Source: an uncultured Pelosinus sp. | GTDB taxonomy: Bacteria > Bacillota > Negativicutes > UMGS1260 | Reading direction: 5' to 3' | Assembly (NCBI GenBank): GCA_900550105.1 | Contig: URQW01000064.1 | Coordinates: forward strand, 1 to 15,111 | DNA length: 15,111 nucleotides | In this document: positions 13,377 to 15,111 of the stretch, one piece after another | How positions within the stretch are numbered: the stretch's first letter is position 1 | Layout of the letters: each line of letters begins with the position of its first letter | Notes under the pieces: generated by a model | Databases searched by the model: none | What the model was told of the DNA's origin: nothing | Seen by the model: the letters and a program-made list of their open reading frames with translations, nothing else | Position numbers and translations under genes: made by a program

Positions 13377-14528
13377 ATGATAACGGCAATTATTGCCGCT
13401 GCCGGACAGGGAAAACGTATGGGGCTTAAGAGGAACAAGTTATTTGTTCCTCTTTTTCATGAGCCGATTCTAGTGCAAACTGCAAGAGTGTTGGCAAGTG
13501 TAGCTCTCATTGATTCCTTGGTGATTGTAGCGGAAAAAAATGAAATAGATGAAATTCACACGATGCTCCAGGAGGCGGCGCTCGCAAAACCCTGGAAAAT
13601 CATTGCAGGCGGCAGTGAACGGCAGTATTCTATTGCCAATGCCTTAAACAGCCTTACTGATGACGGATTGGCAGTCATTCACGATGGCGCCAGGCCGTTA
13701 ATTGATCCTGCCACGATTGTCAGTGCGATCGAACGGGCGAAAGTAGTAAAGGCTGTTGTGGTAGGCGTGCCAGTGAAAGATACGATTAAAGAAGTCGTTG
13801 CTGGTAAGATTCAGGCGACACCGGATCGGAAGCGCTTATGGGCGGTCCAAACGCCACAGGTTTTTGATACTGCCTTACTAAAAAAAGCTTATGAAGCCGC
13901 CGCAAGGGACGGAGTGCTTGGAACTGATGACGCTTCGCTTGTGGAACGATTGGGAGTGGCTGTAGAGATGGTGGAAGGCAAATACGAAAATATAAAAATT
14001 ACTACGCCGGAAGATTTGACAGTGGCTAGGGCATTTTTGCAACAGCCAGTCTTGCCGCGTGTCGGCTTTGGGTATGACGTTCACGCCTTTTGTGAGGGGC
14101 GTCCGCTTATTTTAGGTGGTGTAGAAATTCCTTATTCGCTAGGTCTTAAGGGACATTCTGATGCGGATGTGTTGCTTCATGCAATTAAAGACGCTTTGCT
14201 CGGTGCCGCCGGGCTTGGTGATATTGGTCGCCATTTTCCAGATACAGATCCGCGGTATAAGGGGATTTCTAGTCTCATACTGCTAGAAGAAGTTTTTTCA
14301 CTGCTAGAGCAGGAGGGGTATTACGTACATAATATTGATGCGACGATTATTGCGGAAGCACCCAAAATGGCGCCTCATATTGCAGCGATGAATCAAAAGA
14401 TTGCTACAGCCTTACATATTGCTATAAAACAAGTCAATATAAAAGCAACTACAACAGAGAAACTTGGTTTTACCGGTCGCCAAGAGGGGATTGCCGCGCA
14501 AGCGATTGCTTCGATTATTCATGTATAA
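13377..14528 (+). CDS. ispDF: IspDF, bifunctional MEP cytidylyltransferase / MEcPP synthase
   Basis: A 383-residue fusion that catalyses two non-consecutive steps of the MEP isoprenoid pathway. The IspD half (1-225) converts MEP and CTP to CDP-ME: AAAGQGKRMGLKRNK (CTP-binding loop), HDGARPL (about 102-108), VPVKDTIKE, QTPQVF and GTDDASLVE. The IspF half (228-383) cyclises CDP-ME 2-phosphate: GYDVHAF (Asp and His metal ligands), LKGHSDADVLLHA (metal-binding His), GDIGRHFPDTD and TTTEKLGFTGR. The linker is only a few residues (QQPVLP), with no stop or frame change between the halves. IspE must come from elsewhere. The ATG at 13377 has GGGAGG (13364-13369) 7 bases upstream; an ATG at 13356 has no ribosome binding site. 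Confidence 0.95.
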   Translation: MITAIIAAAGQGKRMGLKRNKLFVPLFHEPILVQTARVLASVALIDSLVIVAEKNEIDEIHTMLQEAALAKPWKIIAGGSERQYSIANALNSLTDDGLAVIHDGARPLIDPATIVSAIERAKVVKAVVVGVPVKDTIKEVVAGKIQATPDRKRLWAVQTPQVFDTALLKKAYEAAARDGVLGTDDASLVERLGVAVEMVEGKYENIKITTPEDLTVARAFLQQPVLPRVGFGYDVHAFCEGRPLILGGVEIPYSLGLKGHSDADVLLHAIKDALLGAAGLGDIGRHFPDTDPRYKGISSLILLEEVFSLLEQEGYYVHNIDATIIAEAPKMAPHIAAMNQKIATALHIAIKQVNIKATTTEKLGFTGRQEGIAAQAIASIIHV

Positions 14529-14531
14529 GCT

Positions 14532-14573
14532 GCTAAGCATTGCATATATTAGAAGCAAATGAATTTGCTTAGC
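14532..14573 (+). repeat. Competing inverted repeats in the leader of the small secreted-protein gene
   Basis: An outer perfect 8-bp inverted repeat (GCTAAGCA 14532-14539 with TGCTTAGC 14566-14573) overlaps an inner one (AAGCAAA 14553-14559 with TTTGCTT 14564-14570, loop TGAA). Both use the same right arm, so they exclude each other. The right arm touches the ribosome binding site GGAGGG (14574-14579). They occupy most of the 59-base gap between ispDF and the next gene. Function unknown. Confidence 0.6.
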
Positions 14574-14587
14574 GGAGGGATTTGCTG

Positions 14588-14878
14588 ATGAGACGCAAAA
14601 TACGCTTTCTTCTCATTCTGTTTAGTCTCACTCTTTTTGTCAGTCAGCCTTCAGTGGTTCAAGCAGCGGAAAATGGCTTTAAAGTAAATTTTTCTTTTGT
14701 CAGGCAAAATGACGGAACTACCTTGGGGGAAGTCTGGTATAATGATCAGATTTTTTGGCGGCTCGTCTGTTTGTCTGATGGCGTAAAAACAGCAGTTGGA
14801 CAGGCTGAATCTCATACTACTTATATTGTGCCTGATATAAATAAAGGTTTTTTCTATCTGACGTTATATAGTCCTTGA
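14588..14878 (+). CDS. Small secreted protein, no recognised family
   Basis: A 96-residue protein with a typical Sec signal peptide: MRRK, a hydrophobic core (LLILFSLTLF), then SVVQA with a likely cleavage after Ala26 or Ala27. The mature part is about 70 residues, predicted beta-rich, with one cysteine (VCLSDG) and the aromatic stretch GEVWYNDQIFWRL. I do not recognise it. A remote resemblance to the N-terminal part of RlpA-like exported proteins of the same bacterial group is possible but unverified, and no double-psi barrel follows. The ATG at 14588 has GGAGGG (14574-14579) 8 bases upstream; an in-frame TTG at 14582 is too close to it. It lies 59 bases after ispDF, probably in the same transcript, and is followed by a terminator. 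Confidence 0.75.
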   Translation: MRRKIRFLLILFSLTLFVSQPSVVQAAENGFKVNFSFVRQNDGTTLGEVWYNDQIFWRLVCLSDGVKTAVGQAESHTTYIVPDINKGFFYLTLYSP

Positions 14879-14907
14879 TTTTTTAAAAACTGAAAAAGGG
14901 CAAACTA

Positions 14908-14933
14908 ACCGGGACAAAGGGAAAAGTCCCGGT
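14908..14933 (+). terminator. Terminator of the PIN/TRAM-ispDF-secreted protein operon
   Basis: An 8-bp GC-rich stem ACCGGGAC/GTCCCGGT (14908-14915 with 14926-14933) and a 10-base A/G loop are followed by a T-rich tract to 14957 (ATTTTCCG, then two runs of T). It separates the operon from gltX. No clear gltX promoter is visible; TAAAAT at 14986-14991 lacks a good -35. Confidence 0.8.
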
Positions 14934-15016
14934 ATTTTCCGTTTTTTTATTTTTTTTAGCAGGATGTTTTTGGCTAACAGCGAAGTAAAATAGTTCAGGA
15001 AGAGGAGGTTTCAATT

Positions 15017-15111
15017 GTGAATCAACAACAACCCATTCGCGTTCGGTTTGCCCCGAGTCCTACAGGACCCTTCCATATCGGCGGCGCCCGTTCGGCGTTA
15101 TTTAATTGGCT
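15017..15111 (+). CDS. gltX: Glutamyl-tRNA synthetase, N-terminal fragment (continues beyond window)
   Basis: The first 31 codons of a class I aminoacyl-tRNA synthetase that attaches glutamate to tRNA-Glu (and in many Firmicutes also to tRNA-Gln for later amidation). The segment RVRFAPSPTGPFHIGGARSA carries the class I ATP-binding signature, with HIGG in the HIGH position. The GTG start has AGAGGAGG (about 15001-15008) 8-9 bases upstream. The order ispF then gltX is the same as in Bacillus. The rest of the gene is outside the window, so whether it is discriminating or non-discriminating cannot be judged. Confidence 0.95.
   Translation, partial: MNQQQPIRVRFAPSPTGPFHIGGARSALFNW

Noticed and set aside
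14879..15016. T-box leader upstream of gltX
   Set aside because: Only one hairpin is present, with no specifier stem or conserved T-box sequence; it works better as the terminator of the preceding operon.
1..15111. CRISPR array, insertion sequence, prophage or defence island
   Set aside because: No regularly spaced repeats, transposase, integrase or attachment-site duplications were seen; nearly all coding space is housekeeping genes in conserved order.

Overview
The window looks like chromosomal DNA from a low- to mid-GC Firmicute. It is most probably an anaerobic, diderm Negativicutes-type organism (Sporomusa/Pelosinus relatives), but this is inferred from gene content and order and no database was searched. 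The block ctsR-mcsA-mcsB-clpC-radA-disA, then a PIN/TRAM protein, ispD/ispF and gltX, is the classical Firmicutes arrangement also known from Bacillus. A flavodiiron protein points to anaerobic life, and the fused ispDF gene departs from the usual two-gene Firmicutes form.

Layout. (1) Bases 1-60 are the 3' end of a 5S rRNA, so an rRNA operon ends here, followed by two hairpin terminators. (2) On the minus strand lie a PsiE-family membrane protein gene (194-649) and speD (791-1246); both have tandem TTG start codons. (3) Divergent from speD are fprA (1446-2633) and an RlmI-type rRNA methyltransferase (2679-3893), each closed by its own hairpin. (4) The heat-shock operon ctsR-mcsA-mcsB-clpC (4069 to about 8573) follows, with overlapping or closely packed genes. 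Its sigma-A-type promoter carries CtsR-like heptamer repeats between the -35 and -10 and again just downstream. CtsR would repress it, McsA/McsB would mark proteins with phospho-arginine, and ClpC (with ClpP encoded elsewhere) would unfold them. The clpC reading frame is broken by a one-base shift 22 codons from its natural end. (5) radA-disA (8672-11099) is a translationally coupled pair for recombination/DNA repair and c-di-AMP synthesis; both start with GTG. (6) Two minus-strand genes follow: a small anchored protein whose stop codon overlaps the disA stop, and a cysteine-containing MazG-like helical protein. (7) A divergent promoter region (11974-12236) leads into PIN/TRAM protein - ispDF - small secreted protein, closed by a terminator, and then the first 31 codons of gltX.

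Most of this is well-conserved housekeeping DNA, and I see no defence island, mobile element, CRISPR array or clearly new multi-gene system. The points most worth a second look are the clpC frameshift, the placement of the CtsR operators, substitutions at regulatory sites of CtsR and McsB, the ispDF fusion, the secreted orphan with competing leader hairpins, and the two small minus-strand genes beside disA.
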